64,000 nt of DNA, taken from contig CAMUYI010000002.1 in the NCBI GenBank assembly GCA_947164985.1, positions 124,001-188,000 on the forward strand. The letters are read 5' to 3'. This document shows, piece by piece, positions 26,024 to 33,733 of the stretch. The notes under the pieces were generated by a model that searched no databases, was not told the origin of the DNA, and saw only the letters and a program-made list of their open reading frames with translations. This DNA comes from an uncultured Bacteroidales bacterium (lineage in GTDB: Bacteria; Bacteroidota; Bacteroidia; Bacteroidales; Paludibacteraceae). How positions within the stretch are numbered: position 1 is the first letter of the stretch; each line of letters opens with the position of its first letter. Position numbers and translations under genes: made by a program.

Positions 26024-27897
26024 AATTTCAAATTTCAAATTTCAAATTTCAAATAGTATTATGCTTTTGCATAATGCTCCTCTCCTGCAGAACAGACGAA
26101 GTCATCTATCCGACGATCCCGACGAACGTCACGGATGAGGTGCAAGAGGGTGGGTTATATGTGCTCTGCGAAGGTAATATGGGGTCGAACAAAGCGCGTT
26201 TGGACTATATGAACCTCGAGACCGGTACCTATTACAGCAATTGGTACGGCGCGCAGAACCCCAAGCAAGTTAAAGAGTTAGGAGACGTCGGCAACGATAT
26301 CGCTGTCTATGGAAATAAACTTTATGCGGTTATTAACTGCTCGCATAAAGTGGAAATCATGGATCTTCAGGCACATCGTATCGGTCAGGTGGATATACCC
26401 AACTGCCGTTACCTTGCTTTCCATGGAGATAAGGCCTACGTGAGCGCCTATGTAGGCTCGTTAGCGGATCCGGATCTGCTCGGTTCGGTCTTCGAGATAG
26501 ACACCGCTTCTTTGCAGATCACACGCGAGGTGAAGGTGGGTCATCAACCCGATGAACTGTGCGTCGTGGACGATAAACTCTATGTCGTCAACTCCGGCGG
26601 CTACCTAACGAACCGCTATGACTCTACCGTTTCCGTCATTGATCTAAACTCCTTCACAGAAATACAGAAGATACCCGTTGGACTCAATCCTACACGTATT
26701 CGCAAAGACGAACAGGGGCATCTATGGGTGTGCTGCCAAGGAAACTACGATGAGGTAAAACCGCAAGTAGTCGTGCATGACCTGAATAACGTGATCAAGC
26801 GCATCCAGACTTCTTGTGCCAACATCTCTATCTATGACAATACGGCGTATATCTTGGATAATACGAATAAAAAACTGCTGGGAATATCAACAATCGACTA
26901 TCGACAATCGACTATCAACCTTCCGCTTTCCACTTTCGAGAACCCCTACGGCCTATTGGCAACCAAGGACGCGCTCTATGTCACCGATGCCAAGAATTAC
27001 GTCTCGTCCGGTGTGCTGCATTGCTATAGTTATGATGGTCAGGAACGTTGGCAGGCCCTTACCGGCGATATCCCGGGACACCTATGCCGCGTAGGCGAAG
27101 CCATGCAGACGGATACGACGGATACCGTCATATCGTATTCTGCATACATCTCTCATGTCTATGAGTACTTGCCTGCGATAGGGCAGTTCGTCAATGAGTT
27201 GCCTAAATATGAAGAGGGCGACGATGCAGAGTCCATGTGCCGCAAATGTGAAGCGGCGATCGCCAATAATGCCGGAGGCATGGTGACGCTTGGAGGATGG
27301 GGCGGCTATATCACCTTTGGCTTTGATCATCCTGTCAAGAACGAAGAGGGACGCGATATACAGATCCTCGGCAATGCGTTCTATATGACCGGTTCGACCG
27401 AATATGGTAGTTCTGAACCCGGTATTGTGCTTGTTAGTAAGGATGCGAACAACAATGGTCTGCCTGATGATACATGGTACGAACTCAAAGGCTCGCTCTA
27501 TGACGATCCGACGACCGAACATGCTTTCTCCCGTACCTATACGCGGGACGGGGATACGATACGAAATCCTTTCCATAAACAGCCGTACTACCCGCAGTGG
27601 CTTACCGCCGACGGATACACGCTTTTTGGCGCCAAACTGGCACCGCAGACCGAGAAGATCAGCGGACAGAACGTACAACATATACTTGACTACGGCTACG
27701 TCGATAATAAACCCAACACCGACATTGAGGGTACATCTTTCGATATATCTTGGGCGGTGGATGCCAACGGCAATGCCGTTCAGCTGGAGTCGATTGATTT
27801 CATCCGCGTCTATAATGCCGCCGATGAGATCCTAACCCAAACCGGTGAATTGAGCACCGAAATAACAGGAGCAATTGATTTACACATCAATAATTAA
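25999..27897 (+). CDS. BtuG-like surface lipoprotein: YncE/DUF5074 propeller plus C-terminal domain
   Basis: A 632-residue lipoprotein (lipobox IMLLSC, Cys at about 30). Residues 40-390 form a YncE/DUF5074-type beta propeller: LYVLCEGNMGSNKARLDYM, GNDIAVYGNKLYAVINCSHKVEIMD, VGHQPDELCVVDDKLYVVNSGG. The C-terminal 230 residues are a separate domain (MVTLGGWGGYITFGFDHPVKNE, LVSKDANNNGLPDDTWYELKGS). BtuG of Bacteroides is a surface propeller that captures B12 for BtuB; position and fold make that role likely here. It overlaps btuB by 25 nt. The signal peptide is partly encoded by a heptamer array (LKFQISNFKFQI), and another array encodes about residues 296-307. Confidence 0.87.
   Translation: MHSSSQILKFQISNFKFQIVLCFCIMLLSCRTDEVIYPTIPTNVTDEVQEGGLYVLCEGNMGSNKARLDYMNLETGTYYSNWYGAQNPKQVKELGDVGNDIAVYGNKLYAVINCSHKVEIMDLQAHRIGQVDIPNCRYLAFHGDKAYVSAYVGSLADPDLLGSVFEIDTASLQITREVKVGHQPDELCVVDDKLYVVNSGGYLTNRYDSTVSVIDLNSFTEIQKIPVGLNPTRIRKDEQGHLWVCCQGNYDEVKPQVVVHDLNNVIKRIQTSCANISIYDNTAYILDNTNKKLLGISTIDYRQSTINLPLSTFENPYGLLATKDALYVTDAKNYVSSGVLHCYSYDGQERWQALTGDIPGHLCRVGEAMQTDTTDTVISYSAYISHVYEYLPAIGQFVNELPKYEEGDDAESMCRKCEAAIANNAGGMVTLGGWGGYITFGFDHPVKNEEGRDIQILGNAFYMTGSTEYGSSEPGIVLVSKDANNNGLPDDTWYELKGSLYDDPTTEHAFSRTYTRDGDTIRNPFHKQPYYPQWLTADGYTLFGAKLAPQTEKISGQNVQHILDYGYVDNKPNTDIEGTSFDISWAVDANGNAVQLESIDFIRVYNAADEILTQTGELSTEITGAIDLHINN
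26024..26051. repeat. Heptamer array, AATTTCA type, in the signal peptide of the BtuG-like gene
   Basis: Four perfect AATTTCA units starting on the base after the btuB stop. Read in the overlapping frame they give the N-region of the lipoprotein signal peptide. Confidence 0.92.
26884..26918. repeat. Heptamer array, CAATCGA/CTATCGA type, in the BtuG-like gene
   Basis: Five units alternating CAATCGA and CTATCGA, in frame as STIDYRQSTIN between two propeller blades. Confidence 0.9.
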
Positions 27898-27931
27898 CAA
27901 CTATTTATTAACAATTAAAAACAAAAACAAA

Positions 27932-28729
27932 ATGAAGAAATTTTTCTTTTTTGTAGCGGCTGCTTTGATGAGCACCGCAATGTTCGCAGAATTGCAAGTC
28001 GCAACGTTTGAAGATGTAACCCTGCCGGGTAATGACACCGTGCTGCATTTGGCTGCTTCCGGTGACATCGTAAGTGGTAGTTTTTCCTTTAGACAGGACG
28101 TTCAGGACTACGGAGAGTGGGGCGTTTATTACTTCGGAAACATTGTTTCCAACAGACCCGGAAAAACCTATGACTACTATGCTGACAGCGATAAGTCGGC
28201 AAGCGGTGGTGCTTTCGAAGGCGACAACTTCGTTGTATGGACGAATTCGTACATGGGAGACGATGCTATTACGCTTCAAGAGGCTGCTGTCGTTCCGGGT
28301 ATGTATGTCAACAACACCGCATGGGTTGTTAATGCGATCCTCAACGGTGACGGTATGAGCGAAGGTGCTTTTGGTGCTAATGACTGGTTCAAACTGACCG
28401 TTAACGGTTCAAAGAACGGTGAGGCAGTAAACGCAGAAGTAAACTTCAATCTGGCAGAAGGTACGGAGTACATCCACGAGTGGACTTATGTGGACCTCAG
28501 CACGCTCGGAGAAGTAGATAAAATCACTTTCTCATTGTCCAGTACGAAGAATAACGATGGTGGCATGACCACACCGGCTTATTTCTGTATCGATAATTTC
28601 GGTGCTGCATTGAGCGAAGGTATTTCCAACACCAAGGCTGATGTCAAAGCCGTTAAGGTAGTTCGTAACGGTCAAGTAGTTATCCTCCGTGGCGACAAAG
28701 TATTCAATGTACTCGGTGCGGAACTTTAA
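27932..28729 (+). CDS. DUF4465 protein of the cobalamin locus, with T9SS-like tail
   Basis: A 265-residue exported protein. I use the ATG at 27932, giving a normal signal peptide (MKKFFFFVAAALMSTAMFA); the frame is open further upstream. The body fits DUF4465: FEDVTLPGNDTVLHLA, FEGDNFVVWTNSYMG, GMYVNNTAWVVNAILNGDGMSEGAFGANDWFKLTVNG, and VDLSTLGEVDKITFSLSSTKNN with FCIDNFG. I recall that the cobamide-binding BtuH proteins of Bacteroides belong to this kind of domain; I cannot verify that here. The last 20 residues (VRNGQVVILRGDKVFNVLGA) resemble the short sorting tails of type IX secretion cargo. It has no lipobox Cys, which fits secretion by such a route. Confidence 0.82.
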   Translation: MKKFFFFVAAALMSTAMFAELQVATFEDVTLPGNDTVLHLAASGDIVSGSFSFRQDVQDYGEWGVYYFGNIVSNRPGKTYDYYADSDKSASGGAFEGDNFVVWTNSYMGDDAITLQEAAVVPGMYVNNTAWVVNAILNGDGMSEGAFGANDWFKLTVNGSKNGEAVNAEVNFNLAEGTEYIHEWTYVDLSTLGEVDKITFSLSSTKNNDGGMTTPAYFCIDNFGAALSEGISNTKADVKAVKVVRNGQVVILRGDKVFNVLGAEL

Positions 28730-29741
28730 TATTTATATTATTTTGCTGCTTTGCTTTGCGGGCTGTGCCAAACAGTCCGCAGAGCAGGGTAGTGTACCTA
28801 CGGGCAATAAGTACGCCACGGGCTTTGCCATCACCGAGACGGATTCTGGAACGGTAGTCGAGGTTTTCCAGCCTTACAAGCGTCTTTGCGTACGCGAACC
28901 TCTGCATCGGATCGGTACCATGTCCACCGTGCAGGTCGGCTTCCTCTATGCCATTGACGCGATGGACTGCTTGGTCGCTGTATGCAATCCCGAACTCATC
29001 TATACGCCGGTCAAAGGCGATGAGATCGACCTCGGCGACTCGATGAAACCAAGTGCAGAAAGGGCGCTGCAAGCCGGACTTGACGTGCTGCTGGCGGTTA
29101 ATTACGGTCAGTACGACAACCTCGAAGCGGTGCGTTTAGAGAAACTCGGCATCCCGTTGATCAATATCAACGAATGGCAGGAATCATCTCCTCTCGCCCG
29201 TGCCGAATGGATCCGCGTGATCGGTGCTCTCACCGGCAAATTGCACGAATCCGATTCGGTCTTTAATGAGGTGGAAAAAAAATATAAAAGTCTAACAGGC
29301 GAAGCCGGTCTTACAGCGAAGCGGTCCATTATGTCCGGCAATAATTTTCGTGGCACGTGGTACGTCCCCTCTGGCAAGAACTACCTGGCCTATCTCTTCA
29401 AAGACGCAGGAGCCGACTATCCGTTTTATGACGATGAGCGGGAGACATCTATCCCTTTGACGATCGAAGAGACGCTCCGTTATTTCCATGATGCCGACGT
29501 GTGGGTAGGGGCAAACGGAAACACGCTTGCCGAACTCGCTGAACTGGACGGGAAGCATACCTGGTTCAAGGCTTACCAAGACGGTCGGGTCTATAACTGG
29601 CGCAAGCAAACCAAGGCCGGTGGACCAAATAATTTTTGGGAACGTGGAGTAGTGCACCCCGAAGAAATGCTCGAGGACGTTATCCATATTCTGAATAACG
29701 CCCCCGATTCCTTATTGCATTTCGCGGCTCACTTGCAGTAA
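28707..29741 (+). CDS. btuF: Cobalamin ABC transporter substrate-binding lipoprotein, BtuF-like
   Basis: Periplasmic class III binding protein (Peripla_BP_2 type). I choose the ATG at 28707 (344 aa), which gives MYSVRNFNIYIILLLCFAGC, a lipoprotein signal; a GTG at 28689 is possible. Characteristic blocks: PYKRLCVREPLHRIGTMSTVQVGFLYAIDAMDCLVAVCN, ERALQAGLDVLLAVNYGQYDNLEAVRLEKLGIPLININEW, and PSGKNYLAYLFKDAGADYPF. It overlaps the DUF4465 gene by 23 nt. No BtuC or BtuD is in the window, so the membrane and ATPase parts must be elsewhere. Its last 30 nt overlap the converging CWC gene. Confidence 0.87.
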   Translation: MYSVRNFNIYIILLLCFAGCAKQSAEQGSVPTGNKYATGFAITETDSGTVVEVFQPYKRLCVREPLHRIGTMSTVQVGFLYAIDAMDCLVAVCNPELIYTPVKGDEIDLGDSMKPSAERALQAGLDVLLAVNYGQYDNLEAVRLEKLGIPLININEWQESSPLARAEWIRVIGALTGKLHESDSVFNEVEKKYKSLTGEAGLTAKRSIMSGNNFRGTWYVPSGKNYLAYLFKDAGADYPFYDDERETSIPLTIEETLRYFHDADVWVGANGNTLAELAELDGKHTWFKAYQDGRVYNWRKQTKAGGPNNFWERGVVHPEEMLEDVIHILNNAPDSLLHFAAHLQ

Positions 29742-29894
29742 GCATTCACGACACAAACAATCGCTATAATGCGTGCGCAGATAAGCGCGCGCTTTTTCAT
29801 TTAGATCGATTCCTACGCATTGACATAACGCGTCGTGCGTACATACAAAAGGTGCCCCGCATCTGGGGCACTTTTTGTGTATTCCTTCATTCAT
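29712..29894 (-). CDS. Cysteine-rich CWC family protein, 60 aa
   Basis: A small protein with nine Cys: KKCPRCGAPFVCTHDALCQCVG, then an amphipathic segment and YSDCLCRECLLQV. This is the Cysteine-rich_CWC pattern (PF14375), here with CQC in place of CWC; probably zinc-binding, role unknown. The ATG overlaps the amylase stop (TAATG), so it is coupled to that gene. Its codons contain two strong hairpins with U-tracts (29771-29797 and 29852-29876), and its 3' end overlaps btuF on the opposite strand by 30 nt, a very compact arrangement. Confidence 0.85.
   Translation of the reverse strand: MNEGIHKKCPRCGAPFVCTHDALCQCVGIDLNEKARAYLRTHYSDCLCRECLLQVSREMQ
29771..29797 (+). terminator. Terminator after btuF
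   Basis: GCGTGCGC (29771-29778) pairs with GCGCGCGC (29785-29792; one G-U), loop AGATAA, then TTTTT. It lies inside the CWC coding sequence of the other strand. Confidence 0.75.
29852..29876. terminator. Strong, bidirectional terminator-like hairpin
   Basis: GTGCCCC (29852-29858), loop GCATCT, GGGGCAC (29865-29871), then TTTTT, with AAAA before the stem. On the plus strand it is a second stop for the btu transcript; on the minus strand the stem encodes the CGAP zinc-knuckle residues of the CWC protein and is followed by a weaker CCTTTTG tract. Confidence 0.75.
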
Positions 29895-31741
29895 TACTTT
29901 TTCAGTTTAACAATCAGCGTGCTCAACCCGTCGATTTTGATCTCCTCATTCAAGTTAACCATCTCGCCGGTCATCGGATTAAAGCCTTCCGGGTTATACA
30001 GACTCAAGATCTCCTGATAGGTCTTCGTCGGAATGATACGCGGCTCTTCGGCAGCATTGGCGAACACAAACACTGCCTCATCTTTGTTATAGCGGAAGAA
30101 AGCATAGGTGTTGTTGCGTGCCATGAAATGCATCGTCTTACCGTAATGCAGCACTTTCTCTTCCTTACGCCAGTTGAACAGCTTGCTCTGGAAATCGTAC
30201 ATGTCCTGCATCTCTTTCGTTACCTCATCGCCCAGCGGCAGCGGAGCACGGAGGTACGAGTGATTGCTAACGTCCTCTTTGTTAGCCGAAGTCATTGCGT
30301 ACTCATCGCCGTACAGCACTTGCGGAATACCACGCATCGTTGCCAGCAGTACATACGCCAGTTTCACACGACGCGGATCTTTGTCCTTCACGATATCGGT
30401 GATACGTGCCATGTCGTGGTTGCCCAGGAATGTGAGCACATTATTGATATCGCCGTACATATAATCCATCGTCAGCGCGTCATACACGCGAGTCAGACCA
30501 TTGCCCCATCCTTGGCCATCGTTCTCCAATGCCTGACGGATCGCTTCCTCGGTCGGGAAATCCATTACGCAGGGTAGGTTAGAGTCAAAGCCGTCGAAGT
30601 TCTTCGTACCGCTCTGCCAGTAAGCCACTGCCGGTGCCGGACGTATCCAACATTCACCTACGATATTGATGTTCGGGTACTCCTTGCGGATAGCGCCTAA
30701 CCATTCGCTGCCCGGCATTTTCTCGATATACGGATAGGTATCTACGCGCAGACCATCCAAGTCAGCGTACTCGATCCACCAGATAGCCCACTGTTGGAAA
30801 TACTTCAGCAGGTCGGGATTCTCCAGGTTCATATCCGGCATCGGGTTATCGAACCAGCCGCGGTTACTCAACTTACGGTCGTACTGCGAAGCATTGATGT
30901 CGTAGTTCGCCGTGAAGCAGTTATTCGTGTTCGTGAAGTGATCGAACTGATTGATCCAGTTCTGATACGGCAGATCTATCATCCACCAGTGCGCTGCACC
31001 GCAGTGGTTCGGCACCATATCCATTAGGATCTTCAGACCTTTCTTATGTGCCAACTTCACCATCTCTGCGTACTGAGCGTTCGAGCCGTAACGCGGGTCG
31101 ATATGGTAGTAGTCCGAGCATGCATAACCGTGATAACTCCATGCAGCCTCGTCGTCACCCAACATCGGCGTTGGCCAGATAGCCGTACAACCGAGTTTCT
31201 GGATATGGTCAAAACTGTTGATGATACCTTGGATGTCACCGCCGAAACGACCGTTTGGATTCGCTTTGTCGGCTTTCTCTTTGGTGTTAGCCGTACTGTT
31301 GTTCGTCGGGTCGCCATCTACGAATCGGTCACTCATGATCAGATAAACAACATCCGAAGCATCAAAACTTGCACGGTTCTTGCTGCCCTTGCGGCGCTCT
31401 GCGATCACGTAATCGTACGTCGCTTTCTTGTTGCCTTTCTTGAGGGTGATTCGATACGTTCCCGGCTGGAAAACACCCATGTCCACAAACAGGTAGTTCG
31501 CACTCTCAGCGTTGTGCTGACCACGCGGTACCAGACCGTGACATGCTCCGCGTACCACTTTGCCGGCTACGACCTGCTGCACGCTCACTTCTGCGTCCTT
31601 CAGGTCCTGACCGTGAAACATCAGCGTTAACGGCGTCTCCATACCGGTCCACCAACATAATGGCTCTACTTGTTCAATCTTCGGTGCGGCCAGCAGCATC
31701 TGGCTCATCAGCACCAATGCAAAAATTACTGATTTTCTCAT
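29894..31741 (-). CDS. GH13 alpha-amylase family enzyme (neopullulanase/cyclomaltodextrinase, SusA-like)
   Basis: Degrades alpha-glucans or cyclodextrins, probably in the periplasm (signal peptide, residues 1-18, ending LLAA). The 615-residue protein has an N-terminal CDase-type domain (IEQVEPLCWWTGMETPLTLMFHGQDL), then the catalytic barrel with all four GH13 regions: DMVPNHCG, GLRVDTYPY (nucleophile Asp), VGECWI (acid/base Glu) and FLGNHDMARI. The C-terminal beta domain includes MARNNTYAFFRYNKDEAVFVFAN. No sus-type transporter genes are adjacent. Its start lies 68 nt inside the end of the yihY ORF. Confidence 0.93.
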   Translation of the reverse strand: MRKSVIFALVLMSQMLLAAPKIEQVEPLCWWTGMETPLTLMFHGQDLKDAEVSVQQVVAGKVVRGACHGLVPRGQHNAESANYLFVDMGVFQPGTYRITLKKGNKKATYDYVIAERRKGSKNRASFDASDVVYLIMSDRFVDGDPTNNSTANTKEKADKANPNGRFGGDIQGIINSFDHIQKLGCTAIWPTPMLGDDEAAWSYHGYACSDYYHIDPRYGSNAQYAEMVKLAHKKGLKILMDMVPNHCGAAHWWMIDLPYQNWINQFDHFTNTNNCFTANYDINASQYDRKLSNRGWFDNPMPDMNLENPDLLKYFQQWAIWWIEYADLDGLRVDTYPYIEKMPGSEWLGAIRKEYPNINIVGECWIRPAPAVAYWQSGTKNFDGFDSNLPCVMDFPTEEAIRQALENDGQGWGNGLTRVYDALTMDYMYGDINNVLTFLGNHDMARITDIVKDKDPRRVKLAYVLLATMRGIPQVLYGDEYAMTSANKEDVSNHSYLRAPLPLGDEVTKEMQDMYDFQSKLFNWRKEEKVLHYGKTMHFMARNNTYAFFRYNKDEAVFVFANAAEEPRIIPTKTYQEILSLYNPEGFNPMTGEMVNLNEEIKIDGLSTLIVKLKK

Positions 31742-32987
31742 ATTGTATATCTTTTATAGTTTGATATCTCTTCCAATAAGCCTCCATTTCCGGCGACGGT
31801 TCCTGCAAAAACTCCTCCGTTCCCTGCGCCTCGATCCGTCTCAGCACCATCCCTACGGTCATCTTATGTGTGTCCAATGCCGGCTGATACGTCTTCTCTT
31901 CTTCGTCCTCTACATACACCTCTCGCAGCAGACCTGTCTCAACCATGCGGCTCAGCAACTGGTTAACCACTCGTATCGGCAAATAGTCGCGAATAGCTAA
32001 TTCATGTGCCGTCAGCGGTGCTTCGTCGGCTTCAAAGCGACGAATTATAACCGATAGAAGGTACAGCATGATGAAGTCTTTGTACCGACGGGACATCTGA
32101 TTCAGGTCCTGCTCGTACTCAAATTCCTCGTTGTTCTGGATCGCATAACTCATCTCCGCGCCGATCAAGATCAGCAGACTCGTGTACTGCAACCAGATCA
32201 TCAAAATAGGGATCGTCGCAAAAGCACCGTACACGATGCTCGTACGGCTTAAGAAGGCGATCAAGTATACCGACAGCATCTGCAGCAACTGGAACAACGT
32301 ACCCATGATGATACCCGGAATCAAGGCACTCATGAATCGCACTTTCGTATTCGGCACCGCGATATACATCAGCGTGAAAAGCAACCAGATGATCACGAAC
32401 TGAATCGCACCCACGCCTTCTATCTCGCCTAACGTTGTGTTCACCAAGATCGTGATACCTGCGCTGCAGACGATCAGCACCGGAATCAGCACCAAGATCG
32501 CGATATACGTTGTCACCTGACGAATCACCGATCGCGATTTCTTCACGTTCCAGATCCGGTTAAAAGCTGTCTCTACCGATTGAAAGAAAGAATATACAGC
32601 CCAAAGCAATATCAACAGACCAATACCGATGAATACACCGCCTTGTGCTGTCTCTAAATACCGCTCTACCATCGCCATGATCGTCGGCACCATGTTCGTC
32701 TCGCCTAAAAAGGAAGCGTTTAACTGCTTCTCAATGACATCCACAACACCGAATCCTTTGGCAATAGCTACTACCATCGCCAAGATCGGCACAATGGCAA
32801 AGATAAGGGAGTAGGTGAGAGCTTTCGCTTGATCATTGAGGTTCTTGCTGCCGAAACCACGTGCCACCAAAACGATCGTACGGATCACTCCGTAACCGAT
32901 ACGCTTGGCGGGACTGTCAATCTCCGTCGCCGTCCTACGCCACATGTCGTAGCGTATAAAATCGACTATATCTGAGAATCGTTTCAT
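31674..32987 (-). CDS. YihY/BrkB family membrane protein
   Basis: A 437-residue inner-membrane protein. The conserved YihY start ALTYSLIFAIVPILAMVVAIAKGFG follows a cytosolic N-terminus, and six hydrophobic segments span residues 50-270, including ILLWAVYSFFQSVETAFNRIWNVKKSRS and YGAFATIPILMIWLQYTSLLILIGAEMSYAIQN. Residues 300-420 are a soluble tail that looks like a winged-helix domain (HELAIRDYLPIRVVNQLLSRMVETGLLREV). The family was once annotated as RNase BN; the present view is a membrane protein of unknown function. The last 22 codons overlap the amylase signal peptide region, so its C-terminus might be artificially long. Confidence 0.88.
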   Translation of the reverse strand: MKRFSDIVDFIRYDMWRRTATEIDSPAKRIGYGVIRTIVLVARGFGSKNLNDQAKALTYSLIFAIVPILAMVVAIAKGFGVVDVIEKQLNASFLGETNMVPTIMAMVERYLETAQGGVFIGIGLLILLWAVYSFFQSVETAFNRIWNVKKSRSVIRQVTTYIAILVLIPVLIVCSAGITILVNTTLGEIEGVGAIQFVIIWLLFTLMYIAVPNTKVRFMSALIPGIIMGTLFQLLQMLSVYLIAFLSRTSIVYGAFATIPILMIWLQYTSLLILIGAEMSYAIQNNEEFEYEQDLNQMSRRYKDFIMLYLLSVIIRRFEADEAPLTAHELAIRDYLPIRVVNQLLSRMVETGLLREVYVEDEEEKTYQPALDTHKMTVGMVLRRIEAQGTEEFLQEPSPEMEAYWKRYQTIKDIQYEKISNFCIGADEPDAAGRTED

Positions 32988-32992
32988 GGCAC

Positions 32993-33009
32993 AAAAAAAA
33001 CAGTTAATC
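32993..33009 (-). terminator. Terminator of the tRNA-Gly / rnpB transcript
   Basis: Eight T residues (minus strand, 33000-32993) directly follow the 3' strand of the rnpB P1 helix. P1 thus doubles as the final stem, though its partner strand is 360 nt away. Confidence 0.55.
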
Positions 33010-33046
33010 TATAAGCCGGGTTCTGTACCAAATCGGTGCTGGTTAT

Positions 33047-33081
33047 CAATAACCAATTACCAATAACCAATTACCAATTCA
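33047..33081. repeat. Heptamer array in RNase P RNA (P19 region)
   Basis: Plus-strand units CAATAAC, CAATTAC, CAATAAC, CAATTAC and a partial fifth. In the RNA it forms the loop side of a GCTG...CAGC stem near the 3' end. Confidence 0.9.
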
Positions 33082-33194
33082 GCGTCTATCATTAATCTAA
33101 CGCATCCTACCCTCCGACTCACGCGAGCAACGTTCAAACGTCGGTTTACTTGGAATTGCAGCCCATTGTGTGCTCGTTTCACCAAAGTGTCCGT

Positions 33195-33222
33195 CTTTCA
33201 CCTTTCAGTTTTCAACTTTCAC
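33195..33222. repeat. Heptamer array in RNase P RNA (P12 region)
   Basis: Minus-strand units GTGAAAG, TTGAAAA, CTGAAAG, GTGAAAG. It begins at the conserved GGTGAAA, so the array may have grown from that motif. Confidence 0.85.
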
Positions 33223-33372
33223 CTTACTCGTCTCTGTAGCAGGGACCAAACATTACTGCCTGACGGCCGTTAACCGCTATGGTGCTCTGTGCTGCCCGGA
33301 CTTTCCTCAAAGAGCGGGATTAAAACACGTATGTTTTTCTTCCTATGCCCTCAGCGATAGACCGATTAACTG

Positions 33373-33446
33373 TGGAGCGGTGTACGGGAATCGAACCCGC
33401 CTCCTCGGCTTGGGAAGCCGATGCACTACCGATGTGCTAACACCGC
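33373..33446 (-). tRNA. tRNA-Gly (anticodon CCC)
   Basis: Complete cloverleaf on the minus strand with encoded CCA: acceptor GCGGTGT/ACACCGC with discriminator T, D-arm GCAC/GTGC, anticodon stem TCGGC/GCCGA with loop TTCCCAA (anticodon CCC, reads GGG), T-arm GCGGG-TTCGATT-CCCGT. The next base after CCA is the first base of rnpB. A promoter lies 52 bp upstream. Confidence 0.96.
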
Positions 33447-33497
33447 AAAACATTTACCTTTTGGTCATTTTCGATGTACCATTTGGAAAATTCGGTG

Positions 33498-33528
33498 CAA
33501 AATTACAACTTTTTTTTGACATACGCAA
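33498..33528 (-). promoter_or_regulatory. Promoter of tRNA-Gly / rnpB
   Basis: Minus strand: TTG (33526-33528), 20-bp spacer starting CGTATGTC, TAATTTTG (33498-33505), C. Confidence 0.87.
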
Positions 33529-33615
33529 GTGTGTGCGCGTTTTTTATGTATTTTTAGTATTATTTACCTCCGCATTACTTTCGCACTATCTCCGTAAGAT
33601 AAATTGACTATCCGT

Positions 33616-33659
33616 CCCATACGATTCCCATATCATTCCCATAGGATTCCCATAGGATA
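33616..33659. repeat. Tandem array with 11-bp period
   Basis: Four units: CCCATACGATT, CCCATATCATT, CCCATAGGATT, CCCATAGGATA. Confidence 0.88.
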
Positions 33660-33682
33660 GAAACCCCAAAATACAAAAAATG

Positions 33683-33718
33683 TAACATTTACTATATATA
33701 TACTATGTATATATATAC
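33683..33718. repeat. TA-rich palindrome
   Basis: AACATTTACTATA leads into the inverted repeat TATATATAC-TAT-GTATATATA (33695-33715). It may end the transcript of the minus-strand gene that stops at 33734, or pair with the 11-bp array as a composite repeat (compare 882-1037). Confidence 0.6.
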
Positions 33719-33733
33719 TTTTTGATGAAAAAA

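Larger units (their letters stand above)
33001..33372 (-). ncRNA. rnpB: RNase P RNA (bacterial class A)
   Basis: The catalytic RNA that matures tRNA 5' ends. On the minus strand it has the universal GAGGAAAGTCCGGGC (complement of about 33298-33312) and the 3' ACAGAACCCGGCTTATAG. P1 pairs CAGTTAATC at the 5' end with GATTAACTG at the 3' end (33001-33009), followed by eight T. Two heptamer arrays lie inside: one right after the conserved GGTGAAA in the P12 position (33195-33222), one in the variable P19 position near the 3' end (33047-33081). The 5' end directly touches the CCA of tRNA-Gly. Confidence 0.93.

Noticed and set aside
33170..33607. 145-codon plus-strand ORF
   Set aside because: It runs antisense through rnpB and the tRNA; both RNAs are certain and the ORF product shows no domain.
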